DNA of 64,000 nucleotides from positions 62,001 to 126,000 of the forward strand of contig CANRYS010000005.1 of the NCBI GenBank assembly GCA_947644305.1, in the 5' to 3' direction. Of the stretch, positions 34,703-44,166 are shown in pieces; position 1 is the stretch's first letter; every line of letters starts with the position of its first letter. A model generated the notes under the pieces. That model was not told the origin of the DNA and made no database searches. It saw only the letters and a list, made by a program, of their open reading frames with translations. This DNA comes from an uncultured Roseburia sp. Its GTDB lineage: Bacteria > Bacillota > Clostridia > Lachnospirales > Lachnospiraceae. The position numbers and the translations under genes are program-made.

Positions 34703-36136
34703 ATGAAAGCAAATATGAAAAAATTGCTTGCAATGGGTCTTACTGTTGTACTTACTGTTGGATGTCTCAGTGGATGCGGCGATAAAAAAGAAGAGTCTTC
34801 AAAACAGGATCCCGGATCTAAAAATGAGGAAAACAAAGAGGCTTCACAGTCACAAAAAAAGACTTTTGACGACCTTGGTGGAATGACAATTACCATTGGT
34901 GACTGGTATACATCTGAAGAGGTTGGAGAGTCTGAGTATGCGAGAGCAACAGAGGACTACAGACAGGAGATCATGGAGAAATACAATTTCAAGATTAAGC
35001 GTGAGTCGAAGTTTTCATACCAGGATCAGCAAGAGAACTATGTAAATGGTGTTATGTCTAAGAGCCCGGCATGCCAACTGCACTATCTGTATCAGGAGAA
35101 GGTTGCAGCTCCGCTTATGAAAGGACTTATGTATGATCTTTCCACTCTTCCAGAATTTGATTTCAAAGAGGAAAAATGGAATCAGACCGTAGTTGAGCTT
35201 ATGAGCATCGGAAACGGTATCTGGGGAATGAATCCGGAGGCAGAGCCGCGTGGAGGCGTATTCTTCAACAAGCGTATGCTGAAAGAGGCAGGTATTGATG
35301 AGGATGAGCCATACGATCTTCAGAAAGATGGAAAATGGACATGGACTAAGTTTAAAGAGTATTGTAAGAAACTTACCGTTGATGCAGATGGAGATGGAAA
35401 AACAGATCAGTATGCATTGGCAAGTTTCTCTAAATATTATCTGCCAATGTGTGCGGCAAATAACAACGCAACATTTGTGGATGTTAACGAAGAAGGAAAA
35501 TACGAAAATAAGAGTGGAACAAAAGAATTCCTCGAGGCTATGAACTGGGGTATGAGTCTTTATAATGAAGGATATATCATGCCGAAACCAGAGGGAGCAG
35601 CTTGGGATTGGTATAAAGCTGCATTCCGTGATGGTGAAGTTGCAATGCAGGTATCTGAGGTTTATGAGATCAGTGCATTTGCTACGATGGAAGATAACTG
35701 GGGATTCGTTATGTTCCCATATAATGAAAAGAATAAGGATGCAACCAATAGTTCAACACCAAACGATAACATTATTGTAATGCCAAGCTGCTATGAGCCG
35801 GAAGAGGCAGAGAAGATTGCATTTGCTTATGATCTTTACACAGAACCTACACCGGAATTTGATCTTGATGAGGCTTGGAAAGAGTCTTATTATGAGCAGT
35901 TCAGAGATGAGCGTGCGGTGGATGAGACATTGACGATGATGAGAGAGCCAGAGCGCAAACAGACTTCTTATTTGCCAATGCTCGGTGAGCTTGATTATGG
36001 TGATTTCTGCTATAGTGTATACGCAGGTGCTACAACACCAGCGAAGCAGATTGAGAAGGTTTCTTCTCAGTGGAACAAAGTAATTGAGGATATGAATAAG
36101 AAGTATGAGAATTTTGCAGCTTCTCATTCTAAATAA
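34703..36136 (+). CDS. ABC transporter sugar-binding lipoprotein
   Basis: A 477-residue extracellular solute-binding protein, family 1. The signal peptide ends in lipobox LSGC with lipidated Cys25, followed by an acidic/serine linker (KKEESSKQDPGSKNEE). Mature features include MTITIGDWYTSEE, NGIWGMNPEAEPRGGVFFNK and a DADGDGKTDQYA calcium-like loop near residue 235. GGAGG at 34690-34694 is eight bases before the ATG. It serves the permease pair just upstream and is probably the most abundant product of the operon, given the separate strong ribosome site and preceding stem-loop. Confidence 0.93.
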   Translation: MKANMKKLLAMGLTVVLTVGCLSGCGDKKEESSKQDPGSKNEENKEASQSQKKTFDDLGGMTITIGDWYTSEEVGESEYARATEDYRQEIMEKYNFKIKRESKFSYQDQQENYVNGVMSKSPACQLHYLYQEKVAAPLMKGLMYDLSTLPEFDFKEEKWNQTVVELMSIGNGIWGMNPEAEPRGGVFFNKRMLKEAGIDEDEPYDLQKDGKWTWTKFKEYCKKLTVDADGDGKTDQYALASFSKYYLPMCAANNNATFVDVNEEGKYENKSGTKEFLEAMNWGMSLYNEGYIMPKPEGAAWDWYKAAFRDGEVAMQVSEVYEISAFATMEDNWGFVMFPYNEKNKDATNSSTPNDNIIVMPSCYEPEEAEKIAFAYDLYTEPTPEFDLDEAWKESYYEQFRDERAVDETLTMMREPERKQTSYLPMLGELDYGDFCYSVYAGATTPAKQIEKVSSQWNKVIEDMNKKYENFAASHSK

Positions 36137-36171
36137 TCTTCCTATTAACAGAATTAGGTAAGTAAATAGTG

Positions 36172-36217
36172 GGGCTGATCAAAGCAAACCTTCGTTTGTT
36201 TTGTCCAGCCCTGTTTT
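36172..36217 (+). terminator. Terminator after the binding-protein gene
   Basis: GGGCTG (36172-36177) pairs with CAGCCC (36206-36211), extended by an imperfect A-rich/T-rich stem with a CTTC loop. GTTTT follows. It closes the long transport operon. Confidence 0.7.
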
Positions 36218-36281
36218 AAAATATTCGGGATATATGAGCAAAGGGAACAACATCATAATTATGGATCAAGATTGGAGAGAA

Positions 36282-36367
36282 GAGTGAAAAATGAATTTTT
36301 CACTCTGCAAGTTTGTGCGCGCACGCCCAAACTTGTGTGATGCGCAAAAAGCGTGCGCGCATGGAGG
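36282..36367 (+). promoter_or_regulatory. Interlocked hairpins in the GH3 leader
   Basis: Hairpin A: AGAGTGAAAA (36282-36291) / TTTTCACTCT (36297-36306). Hairpin B: CAAGTTTG (36308-36315) / CAAACTTG (36328-36335). Pairing C: TGCGCGCACGC (36316-36326, inside the loop of B) / GCGTGCGCGCA (36351-36361), ending one base before the GGAGG at 36363-36367. B and C together would be a pseudoknot or mutually exclusive states next to the ribosome site. Confidence 0.6.
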
Positions 36368-36372
36368 TAAAT

Positions 36373-38538
36373 ATGAGCGATAAAAAATATCTGGATGAAT
36401 CATTATCTTTTGAAGAGAGAGCGGAGGCGCTGGTGTCAGAAATGACATTGGAGGAAAAAGTATACCAGACCCTTCACGGAGCACCTGCTATAGATCGTTT
36501 GGATGTAAAGGCATATAATTATTGGAATGAAGCACTTCACGGTGTGGCAAGGGCGGGTACAGCGACTGTTTTTCCCCAGGCGATCGGACTTGCTGCTACC
36601 TTTGATGAAGATTTTTTGGAGGAAATCGCAGAAGCGGTCTCGGACGAGGGGCGTGCCAAATTTAATGCACAGCAGAAATATGGCGATTATGATATCTATA
36701 AAGGTCTTACGTTTTGGTCACCAAATGTAAATATATTCCGTGATCCGAGATGGGGACGGGGACATGAGACGTTTGGCGAAGATCCCTATCTAACATCAAG
36801 GCTGGGGGTCAGATTTATCGAAGGAATGCAGGGTAAAGACGAAAGATACATGAAAGTTGCTGCCTGTGCAAAACATTTTGCTGTTCACTCTGGTCCAGAG
36901 GATGAAAGACATAGTTTCAATGCGATTGTCAGTGAACAGGATCTGAGGGAAACCTATCTTCCTGCTTTTAAGGCATGTGTAAAGGAAGCTGGTGTAGAAG
37001 TGGTCATGGGGGCTTATAACCGTACCAACGGAGAAGCTTGCTGTGGAAGTGGAAGGCTGCTGGAGGACATACTGCGGGGAGAGTGGCAGTTTAAAGGACA
37101 TGTTACATCGGACTGTTGGGCGATCAAGGACTTTCATGAATATCACATGGTGACCTCTACTCCTGTAGAAAGTGTTGCCCTTGCCATGAATAAAGGCTGT
37201 GATCTGAACTGTGGCAATATTTATGGCAATCTGCTAAAAGCGGTGAAGGACGGACTGGTAGAGGAGGAAACCATCACCCGTGCCGTAAAAAGACTCTTTA
37301 CCACGAGAATGAAACTAGGGCTCTTTGATCCGCAGGAAAAGGTTCCATATCATGCCATTGATTATTGTGTGGTTGACTGCGATAAACATAAAAAACTCAA
37401 TGAAAAGGCGGCAAGGAAGAGTGCGGTTCTGTTAAAGAATGCAGAGGGTCTTCTTCCATTAGATAAGAAAGACTATAAGACCATCGGTGTGGTGGGGCCA
37501 AATGCCAATAATCGGAAAGCCTTGGTTGGCAATTATGAGGGAACGGCCTCGGAGTATATTACCATTCTGGAGGGGATTCAGCGCTATGTGGGAGAAGATG
37601 CACGAGTGCTTTATTCTGCCGGGTGTCATCTCTGCAGGGACCGCATGCAGGGACTGGCTCAGGCAAATGACCGTATGTCGGAGGTTCGGGCTGTGGCCGA
37701 TGTATCGGATGTGATCATTGCCTGTCTGGGATTGGATGCGAGTCTCGAAGGGGAAGAGGGGGATCAAGGAAACGAATTTGCCAGTGGAGATAAGCCGAAT
37801 TTGAATCTTCCAGGATTGCAGCAGCAAGTATTGGAAGAATTGGTGAAATCCGGAAAACCAGTTGTTCTTGTTCTTCTTTCAGGAAGTGCTCTTGCTGTAC
37901 CATATGCGGACGAACATGTATCAGCGATCCTGCAGGGTTGGTATCCAGGAGCGAGAGGTGGAAAGGCGATTGCCGATATTCTTTTTGGAGAATATTCCCC
38001 AGAAGGGAAATTACCGGTGACCTTCTACCGCACATCAGAGGAACTTCCCGATTTTAAAGAGTATTCAATGAAGAATCGAACCTATCGTTATATGAAAAAT
38101 GAGGCGCTCTATCCATTTGGTTATGGTCTGAGCTATACTAGATTTGAAATAAGTGGAACGGAGATTTCAGGGGATAGGATAGCGATTGATAAGAGTGTTA
38201 CAGTTCGAACAACAATAACCAACAGCGGAGAAATGGAAGGTGCTGAAACCGTACAGGTGTATATTCATGCCTGTGTGGAAGAGGCTCCGAATTATCAGCT
38301 CAAAGCTTTGAAGAAGGTGACGTTGAAGCCTGGTGAGAGCAGAGAGATTACCTTAACTCTTAACGATAGGGATTTTGCCCTCTATAATGAAGAGGGAGTA
38401 AAGGTTTTGGAACACTGCGATTATGAAGTATATGTGGGAACCAGTCAGCCAGATGCGAGAAGCAAAAACTTGACGGGAACGTCTCCGGAAAAATTTGTTG
38501 TGAAAAATGTGGGAGATCCGGTTGTGATCGCTGAGTAA
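36373..38538 (+). CDS. Glycoside hydrolase family 3 (probable beta-xylosidase)
   Basis: A 721-residue enzyme without signal peptide, acting in the cytoplasm on imported oligosaccharides. The N-terminal barrel has NYWNEALHGVARAG and the conserved KHFAVHSGPEDERHSFNA. The nucleophile is Asp247 in GHVTSDCWAI. The second domain starts near residue 370; its GLDASLEGEEGDQG segment should carry the acid/base Glu. A fibronectin III-like domain closes the protein (~590-700). The motif set fits xylosidase-type GH3. ATG 36373 lies five bases after GGAGG (36363-36367); the ATG at 36313 lies inside the structured leader. GH67 follows directly. Confidence 0.94.
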   Translation: MSDKKYLDESLSFEERAEALVSEMTLEEKVYQTLHGAPAIDRLDVKAYNYWNEALHGVARAGTATVFPQAIGLAATFDEDFLEEIAEAVSDEGRAKFNAQQKYGDYDIYKGLTFWSPNVNIFRDPRWGRGHETFGEDPYLTSRLGVRFIEGMQGKDERYMKVAACAKHFAVHSGPEDERHSFNAIVSEQDLRETYLPAFKACVKEAGVEVVMGAYNRTNGEACCGSGRLLEDILRGEWQFKGHVTSDCWAIKDFHEYHMVTSTPVESVALAMNKGCDLNCGNIYGNLLKAVKDGLVEEETITRAVKRLFTTRMKLGLFDPQEKVPYHAIDYCVVDCDKHKKLNEKAARKSAVLLKNAEGLLPLDKKDYKTIGVVGPNANNRKALVGNYEGTASEYITILEGIQRYVGEDARVLYSAGCHLCRDRMQGLAQANDRMSEVRAVADVSDVIIACLGLDASLEGEEGDQGNEFASGDKPNLNLPGLQQQVLEELVKSGKPVVLVLLSGSALAVPYADEHVSAILQGWYPGARGGKAIADILFGEYSPEGKLPVTFYRTSEELPDFKEYSMKNRTYRYMKNEALYPFGYGLSYTRFEISGTEISGDRIAIDKSVTVRTTITNSGEMEGAETVQVYIHACVEEAPNYQLKALKKVTLKPGESREITLTLNDRDFALYNEEGVKVLEHCDYEVYVGTSQPDARSKNLTGTSPEKFVVKNVGDPVVIAE

Positions 38539-38550
38539 ATGGAGGAGAGA

Positions 38551-40569
38551 ATGAACACTGCAAATTATACGAAATGCTGGCTGGATTATAAAGAACTGCC
38601 AGAAGCGCGGAAAAGAGCCTGTTTTTATTATCCTGTGCTGATGACGGGAGGGAAGGTCGCCGACACAGCGGGAGAGGAGTATTGTACGTCCATGGCACAG
38701 ATGCTGGGAGAGCCGGTGGAACTTCTCGGAGAGGCCATTGAGGAGCCGGGAGTCTATATGGAAGTGGATCCAGAGCTGGAAGTTCCTGACTGTGAAGAGG
38801 CACTGGCGTTTCAGACCTTTATGATTTCTGAGGTAGAGGGAAGTATGATCATCACTGGTAAGTCCCAGGAAGCATTGTTACAGGGTGTATTTGCCTTTGT
38901 ACGCATGGTTTATCTTGGAGAGTTGGATGAGAAATTGCCCTATTCTTTTACACCAACGATGCCCCTTCGGATTATGAATCATTGGGACGATATGGATGGC
39001 AGTATCGAGAGAGGGTATTCTGGGCAGTCCTTCTTTTATGAGGACTACAAAATGTTCTACAATCATAGAACAGAAACATATGCCCGGCTGATGGCATCCA
39101 TCGGTACGAATGCGATTGTGATCAATAATGTGAATGTACATGAAAAAGAGACCTACCTCATTACAGATGTGTATCTGGGCATGGTGAAAAAATATGCAGA
39201 ACTGTTTGGCAGATATGGTATAAAACTTTTCCTGAGTGTAAATTTTGCAGCTCCAATGGAGCTGGGAAATATCCCGGTATCAGATCCTTTGGATGCGGCT
39301 GTGATTAGGTGGTGGGAGGAGGCCGTGAAGCATATTTACGAAGTGATTCCTGAATTTGGTGGATTTTTGGTAAAAGCAGATTCCGAGGGAAGGCCAGGGC
39401 CATTTACTTATGGAAGAACCCATGCGGACGGTGCCAATATGCTGGCCAGAGCGCTGGCACCCTACGGCGGCATCGTTGTGTGGAGGTGTTTTGTATACAA
39501 CTGCGGTCAGGACTGGAGAGATCAGAAGACCGACCGGGCAAGGGCGGCTTATGATCATTTTATGGCTTTAGACGGAAAGTTTGATGATAATGTGATACTT
39601 CAAATTAAAAATGGTCCGATGGATTTTCAGGTTAGAGAGCCAGTATCGCCGCTCTTTGGAGGGCTGAAAAAGACCAATATGATCCTTGAAGTGCAGATTG
39701 CCCAGGAATATACCGGCCAGCAGATCGATCTTTGTTATCTGATTCCGATGTGGAAGGAGATTCTTTCCTTTGATACTTATGGAATGGGAGAGGGAACGAC
39801 TGTGGAAAGGGTAGTCTCTGGAGAGTGTTATGGACAGAGCCTGTGTGGCATCGCCGGCGTGATCAATACCGGGGATGATGAGAATTGGACGGGAAATGAT
39901 CTTGCAGCTGCAAATCTGTATGGATTTGGACGTCTGGCGATGGATGCCTCCCTGAGTGCCGAGCAGATCGCCAGTGAGTGGACCAGATTGTCCCTCGGCA
40001 GTTCCAAGGATGTGACAGAGGTCGTCGTGCCCATGCTGTGTGGCTCCTGGGGGACCTATGAAAAGTATAATGCGCCTCTTGGAATTGGCTGGATGGTCAC
40101 CCCTCATTATCACTACGGACCGGATATCGACGGGTATGAATATGACCGCTGGGGGACCTATCACCGGGCGGACCTGCATGGTATTGGTGTGGACCGTACA
40201 GAAAAGGGGACCGGATATGTGTCCCAGTACAATGAACCCTGGTGTTCCATATACGGAGATTTGGGAAAATGTCCAGAAGAGTTGTTGCTTTTTTTCCATC
40301 ATGTTCCATATACCTACATGCTAAAAACCGGAAAAACCTTGATCCAGCACATATATGACACCCATTTTGAAGGTGTCCAGGAAGTGGAAACGATGCAGAG
40401 AAACTGGAATACACTCAAGAGCAAAATTTCAGATCGCGCTTTTTCCTGTGTGGCAGAGCGTTTTGAACGACAGTTGGAGAACGCAAGGGAATGGCGTGAC
40501 CGTGTAAATACATATTTTTATCGTAAATGTGGGATTGAGGATGAAAAAGGAAGAAAAATTTACCCCTGA
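38551..40569 (+). CDS. Alpha-glucuronidase, GH67
   Basis: A 672-residue cytoplasmic enzyme that removes (4-O-methyl)-glucuronic acid from the non-reducing end of aldouronic acids. GH67 signatures are plain: IMNHWDDMDGSIERGY, GFLVKADSEGRPGPFTYGR, HADGANMLARAL and VILQIKNGPMDFQVREPVSP (residues ~150-370). The ATG at 38539 abuts the GH3 stop but overlaps the ribosome site; GGAGG at 38541-38545 is five bases before ATG 38551, which is chosen. Next to GH3 and uxuAB it releases glucuronate for the hexuronate pathway. Confidence 0.96.
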   Translation: MNTANYTKCWLDYKELPEARKRACFYYPVLMTGGKVADTAGEEYCTSMAQMLGEPVELLGEAIEEPGVYMEVDPELEVPDCEEALAFQTFMISEVEGSMIITGKSQEALLQGVFAFVRMVYLGELDEKLPYSFTPTMPLRIMNHWDDMDGSIERGYSGQSFFYEDYKMFYNHRTETYARLMASIGTNAIVINNVNVHEKETYLITDVYLGMVKKYAELFGRYGIKLFLSVNFAAPMELGNIPVSDPLDAAVIRWWEEAVKHIYEVIPEFGGFLVKADSEGRPGPFTYGRTHADGANMLARALAPYGGIVVWRCFVYNCGQDWRDQKTDRARAAYDHFMALDGKFDDNVILQIKNGPMDFQVREPVSPLFGGLKKTNMILEVQIAQEYTGQQIDLCYLIPMWKEILSFDTYGMGEGTTVERVVSGECYGQSLCGIAGVINTGDDENWTGNDLAAANLYGFGRLAMDASLSAEQIASEWTRLSLGSSKDVTEVVVPMLCGSWGTYEKYNAPLGIGWMVTPHYHYGPDIDGYEYDRWGTYHRADLHGIGVDRTEKGTGYVSQYNEPWCSIYGDLGKCPEELLLFFHHVPYTYMLKTGKTLIQHIYDTHFEGVQEVETMQRNWNTLKSKISDRAFSCVAERFERQLENAREWRDRVNTYFYRKCGIEDEKGRKIYP

Positions 40570-40604
40570 TGTATTTTATTTTGTAAGGAAAGGAAGAATA
40601 GTAA

Positions 40605-41678
40605 ATGGAAATGACATTAAGATGGTATGGCGAGGGAAATGACAGTGTGACACTGGAACAGATTCGTCAGATACCAGGAGTAACCGGAGTTATCACAGCA
40701 CTTCATGACATCCCGGCAGGAGAGCCATGGACCTATGAGGATGTTATGAAAAGAAAGCAGGAAGTGGAGGCAAAGGGACTTCAACTGACAGGTATTGAGA
40801 GTATCAATGTCCATGAGGACATCAAGATTGGCCTGCCTTCCCGTGACCTGCTGATCGAGAATTACAAGAAGTCTTTGGAGGCAGTGGGAAAAGCGGGGAT
40901 TCATCTGGTATGTTACAACTTTATGCCAGTTTTTGATTGGACAAGAACAGATCTTGCGATGCCTCTGGAAGACGGTTCCACCGCCCTTGCTTATGATTCC
41001 TCTATCATTGACGGAATCGATGCCAGTGAGATGTTTGACCGTATCGAAAAAGCCAGTGGCGGCTTTGTTATGCCTGGCTGGGAGCCAAATCGCAAGGCAG
41101 AGATCATGGAACTTTTTGAAAAATATAAAGATGTGACGGCAGACAAGCTCCGGGAGAATTTTAAGTATTTTCTCGATGGCATTATGCCAGTCTGTGAAAA
41201 ATACCAGATCAAGATGGCGGTTCATCCAGATGATCCGGCATGGGATGTGTTCGGGCTTCCAAGAATTGTAACCTGCGAGGAGGATCTGTTAAAGATCGCT
41301 TCCCTGAATGACAGTATTTATAACGGGTTTACTTTCTGTACTGGCTCCCTGGGAAGTAATCTGAATAACGATCTACCGAAGATCATCCGCAATCCGAAGA
41401 TTGCCGAGAGAATACATTTTGCCCATATCCGCAATATCAAGTATGAAAATGACGACCTGTTTCATGAGGTGTCCCATCTTTCATCGGATGGCAATTTTGA
41501 TATGTACGAGATTGTAAAGGCATTGATTGACATGGGCTTTGACGGTGTGATTCGTCCAGACCATGGCAGAATGATCTGGGACGAGCAGGCGAGACCGGGA
41601 TACGGGCTCTACGACCGCGCATTGGGTGTGGCTTATCTGAACGGTCTTTGGGAAGCCATCAAGAAAAATAGTAAATGA
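40605..41678 (+). CDS. uxuA: Mannonate dehydratase
   Basis: Fe/Mn-dependent dehydratase, 357 residues, converting D-mannonate to 2-keto-3-deoxy-D-gluconate. Conserved segments are LRWYGEGNDSVTLEQIRQIPG, the YNFMPVFDWTRTDL block, KMAVHPDDPAWD, LCFCTGS-like NGFTFCTGSLGS, RIHFAHIRNIK and GVIRPDHGRMIW. The last two carry the metal-binding His and Asp. It lies between GH67 and uxuB in a hexuronate-processing run; uxaC and kdgK are not in the window. Confidence 0.96.
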   Translation: MEMTLRWYGEGNDSVTLEQIRQIPGVTGVITALHDIPAGEPWTYEDVMKRKQEVEAKGLQLTGIESINVHEDIKIGLPSRDLLIENYKKSLEAVGKAGIHLVCYNFMPVFDWTRTDLAMPLEDGSTALAYDSSIIDGIDASEMFDRIEKASGGFVMPGWEPNRKAEIMELFEKYKDVTADKLRENFKYFLDGIMPVCEKYQIKMAVHPDDPAWDVFGLPRIVTCEEDLLKIASLNDSIYNGFTFCTGSLGSNLNNDLPKIIRNPKIAERIHFAHIRNIKYENDDLFHEVSHLSSDGNFDMYEIVKALIDMGFDGVIRPDHGRMIWDEQARPGYGLYDRALGVAYLNGLWEAIKKNSK

Positions 41679-41700
41679 ATTTGGAAAGGACAGTAAGATC

Positions 41701-43314
41701 ATGAAATTGACAGATTTGCAAAAGGAAGTTTCTGGTGACTGGAAGGCAAAAGGCTATGAACTTCCAGAGTATGATCGGGAAGCCGTAAAGAAAAACACGA
41801 AGGAAAACCCTGCTTGGGTACATTTTGGAGCGGGAAATATTTTCCGGGCATTTCCGGCCGAAATACTTCAGAGATTGTTAAACAGCGGCGCGTATGACAG
41901 GGGTGTGATCGTGGCGGAGAGTTTTGACCATGAGATTATCACAAAGGCTTATAAACCATATGATTCCCTCAGTCTTTCCGTGGTTTTGAAATCCAATGGT
42001 ACCATTGAAAAAAAGGTGGTGGGGAGCGTTGTGGAAGCACTGGTGGCGGATCAGTCGGTTCCAGAAGATTTTTCCAGGCTCTTTGAGATTTTTGAGTCCC
42101 CGTCATTACAGATCGCAAGTTTTACCATTACTGAGAAAGGTTATAGTCTCCATGATGGAAAGGGAGATATTCTACCAGTGGTAGAAGCCGGCTTTAAAGA
42201 GTCGACGGAGAACCAGGGACATCTTATGGGGCGGATCGCGGCGTTATGCTACCGTCGTTATCAGACCTGCAAGGCACCAATCGCCCTGTCCAGTATGGAT
42301 AACTGTTCCCATAACGGAGATAAGTTGAAAGCGGGTGTCATAGCCTTTGTAGAGGCATGGAAAAAGAATGGTATTGTGGAGAAGGAATTTGAGGATTTTA
42401 TGAAAGATCCGTCGAAGGTATCTTTCCCCTGCTCTATGATCGACAAAATTACTCCGAGACCGGATGAAAATGTGAAGAAGATGTTGGAGGAGGACGGTTT
42501 TGAGGATACAGAGCTGATCATTACCAGTCGGAATACCTATACATCGCCTTTTGTAAATTCTGAGGAAACAGGGTATCTAGTAATTGAGGATTCCTTCCCG
42601 AATGGGAGACCGCCGCTGGAAAAAGCGGGCGTTCTTTTTACCGACAAAGAGACGGTGGATAAGGTGGAGAGAATGAAGGTATGTACCTGTTTGAATCCTC
42701 TCCACACAGCGCTGGCTGTGTATGGGTGTCTGCTATCTCATACCTCTATCCATGAGGAGATGAAGGATGCAGAGTTGTCCGCTCTAATTGAAAAAATGTG
42801 CTACGAAGAGGGAATGCCAGTGGTGGTAGATCCGGGAGTTATCGATCCGAAGGATTTTGCCGGTGCTGTGCTGAAGCTGAGATTTCCGAATCCCTTTATG
42901 CCGGATTCACCGCAGCGAATCGCCACGGATACCTCCCAGAAGCTGTCTGTTCGATTTGGGGAGACGATCAAATCCTATCTGGCAAGCGATTCACTGGATG
43001 TAAAATCTCTGACGCTGATCCCTCTCGTGCTGGCTGGCTGGTGCCGCTATCTCATGGGAATCAATGATGACGGTGAGAAGTTTGAACAGAGTCCAGATCC
43101 TCTGTTAGAAAAAGTGAAAAAATACGTGTCTGGAATAAAACTTGGCGAAGAGACGGATGTGCATGCCGCACTGGAGCCTATTCTGAAAGATGAGACCATA
43201 TTTGGTGTGAATCTCTATGAGGCGGGCCTCGGTGAAAAGGTGGAAGGCATGTTTGCCGAGTTGACAGCAGGTAAAGGTGCGATCCGAAGCACATTGAAAA
43301 AATATGTAAAATAA
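41701..43314 (+). CDS. uxuB: D-mannonate oxidoreductase / fructuronate reductase
   Basis: NAD-dependent long-chain polyol dehydrogenase, 537 residues, reducing D-fructuronate to D-mannonate. The N-terminal Rossmann part has WVHFGAGNIFRAFPAE, and the substrate domain has VSFPCSMIDKITPRP and CTCLNPLHTALAVYGCLL. The catalytic Lys/Asn/His set expected in the family falls in those blocks. AAAGGA precedes the ATG. It is the last gene of the locus, followed by a terminator. Confidence 0.94.
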   Translation: MKLTDLQKEVSGDWKAKGYELPEYDREAVKKNTKENPAWVHFGAGNIFRAFPAEILQRLLNSGAYDRGVIVAESFDHEIITKAYKPYDSLSLSVVLKSNGTIEKKVVGSVVEALVADQSVPEDFSRLFEIFESPSLQIASFTITEKGYSLHDGKGDILPVVEAGFKESTENQGHLMGRIAALCYRRYQTCKAPIALSSMDNCSHNGDKLKAGVIAFVEAWKKNGIVEKEFEDFMKDPSKVSFPCSMIDKITPRPDENVKKMLEEDGFEDTELIITSRNTYTSPFVNSEETGYLVIEDSFPNGRPPLEKAGVLFTDKETVDKVERMKVCTCLNPLHTALAVYGCLLSHTSIHEEMKDAELSALIEKMCYEEGMPVVVDPGVIDPKDFAGAVLKLRFPNPFMPDSPQRIATDTSQKLSVRFGETIKSYLASDSLDVKSLTLIPLVLAGWCRYLMGINDDGEKFEQSPDPLLEKVKKYVSGIKLGEETDVHAALEPILKDETIFGVNLYEAGLGEKVEGMFAELTAGKGAIRSTLKKYVK

Positions 43315-43326
43315 GAAAAACCTAAG

Positions 43327-43374
43327 AAAAGAACAGCTTCCTATTTAAAGTTAAGTTAGAAAGCTGTTCTTTTT
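43327..43374. terminator. Bidirectional terminator between uxuB and sigG
   Basis: AAAAGAACAGCTT (43327-43339) pairs with AAGCTGTTCTTTT (43361-43373) around a 21-base loop, with A and T runs on both sides, serving the convergent uxuB (+) and sigG (-). Confidence 0.85.
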
Positions 43375-43389
43375 GATTTTATACAGGAA

Positions 43390-44166
43390 TTACGCCAGCG
43401 CAGTTTTCATGATACCCAATGCGTTCTTTTCCAGACGGGAGACCTGGGCCTGGGAGATATGGATTTCTTCTGCTACCTCCATCTGGGTTTTTCCCTGAAA
43501 ATACCGGAGATCAATGATGTTTTTTTCCCGTTCGGGAAGAGTCTTCATAGCTTCCCGCAGAGAGAGCATTTCCACCCAGTTTGCCTCTTTGTTTTTCGTG
43601 TCGCTGATCTGGTCCATGATATAGAGTGTATCGCCCCCTTCTGAATAAACGGGTTCATACAGGGAGACAGGACTCTGTATGGCGTCCAGGGCAAAGACGA
43701 TGTCTTCTGCCGGCACATCGAGTTCCTTTGCGATATCCTCGATGGTTGGTTCCCGGTCAGACTTTTTCATCATGGCTTCCTTTGTATAGATTGCCTTATA
43801 GGCGATATCTCTCAGAGATCGGCTTACCCGGATCGAGTTGTTGTCTCGGAGGAAGCGCCGGACTTCTCCAATGATCATAGGTACCGCATAGGTGCTGAAT
43901 TTGACGTTCAGTGTGACATCAAAATTATCAATCGCCTTGATCAGTCCGATACAGCCGATTTGAAACAGATCGTCGATATTTTCATTTGAGTTGGTAAAGC
44001 GTTGGATAATACTGAGGACGAGACGGAGGTTTCCTTTGATATAAGTGTCTCTTGCCTCCTTATTTCCTTTGGCGATTTCTTTAAAGAGCTGTTCTTTTTC
44101 ATCTTCGGTTAAGAGGGGAAGTTTGCTTGTATTTACTCCGCATATTTCGACTTTATATTGTGCCAT
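43390..44166 (-). CDS. sigG: RNA polymerase sporulation sigma factor SigG
   Basis: Forespore sigma factor, 258 residues. The N terminus has the sigma-G hallmark YKVEICGVNTSKLPLL. Region 2 (NLRLVLSIIQRF, DDLFQIGCIGLIKAIDNFD, KFSTYAVPMIIGEVRRFLRD) and region 3 (REPTIEDIAKELDVPAEDI) follow. Region 4 (TLPEREKNIIDLRYFQGKTQMEVAEEIHISQAQVSRLEK by position ~205-245) is complete. GGAGGT stands before the ATG. In Bacillus it follows spoIIGA-sigE; that pair is not here. Together with ylbJ and ylmC it implies endospore-formation capacity. Confidence 0.96.
   Translation of the reverse strand: MAQYKVEICGVNTSKLPLLTEDEKEQLFKEIAKGNKEARDTYIKGNLRLVLSIIQRFTNSNENIDDLFQIGCIGLIKAIDNFDVTLNVKFSTYAVPMIIGEVRRFLRDNNSIRVSRSLRDIAYKAIYTKEAMMKKSDREPTIEDIAKELDVPAEDIVFALDAIQSPVSLYEPVYSEGGDTLYIMDQISDTKNKEANWVEMLSLREAMKTLPEREKNIIDLRYFQGKTQMEVAEEIHISQAQVSRLEKNALGIMKTALA

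Noticed and set aside
40617-41225. Minus-strand open frame of 202 codons opposite uxuA
   Set aside because: Antisense shadow; uxuA motifs on the + strand are complete.
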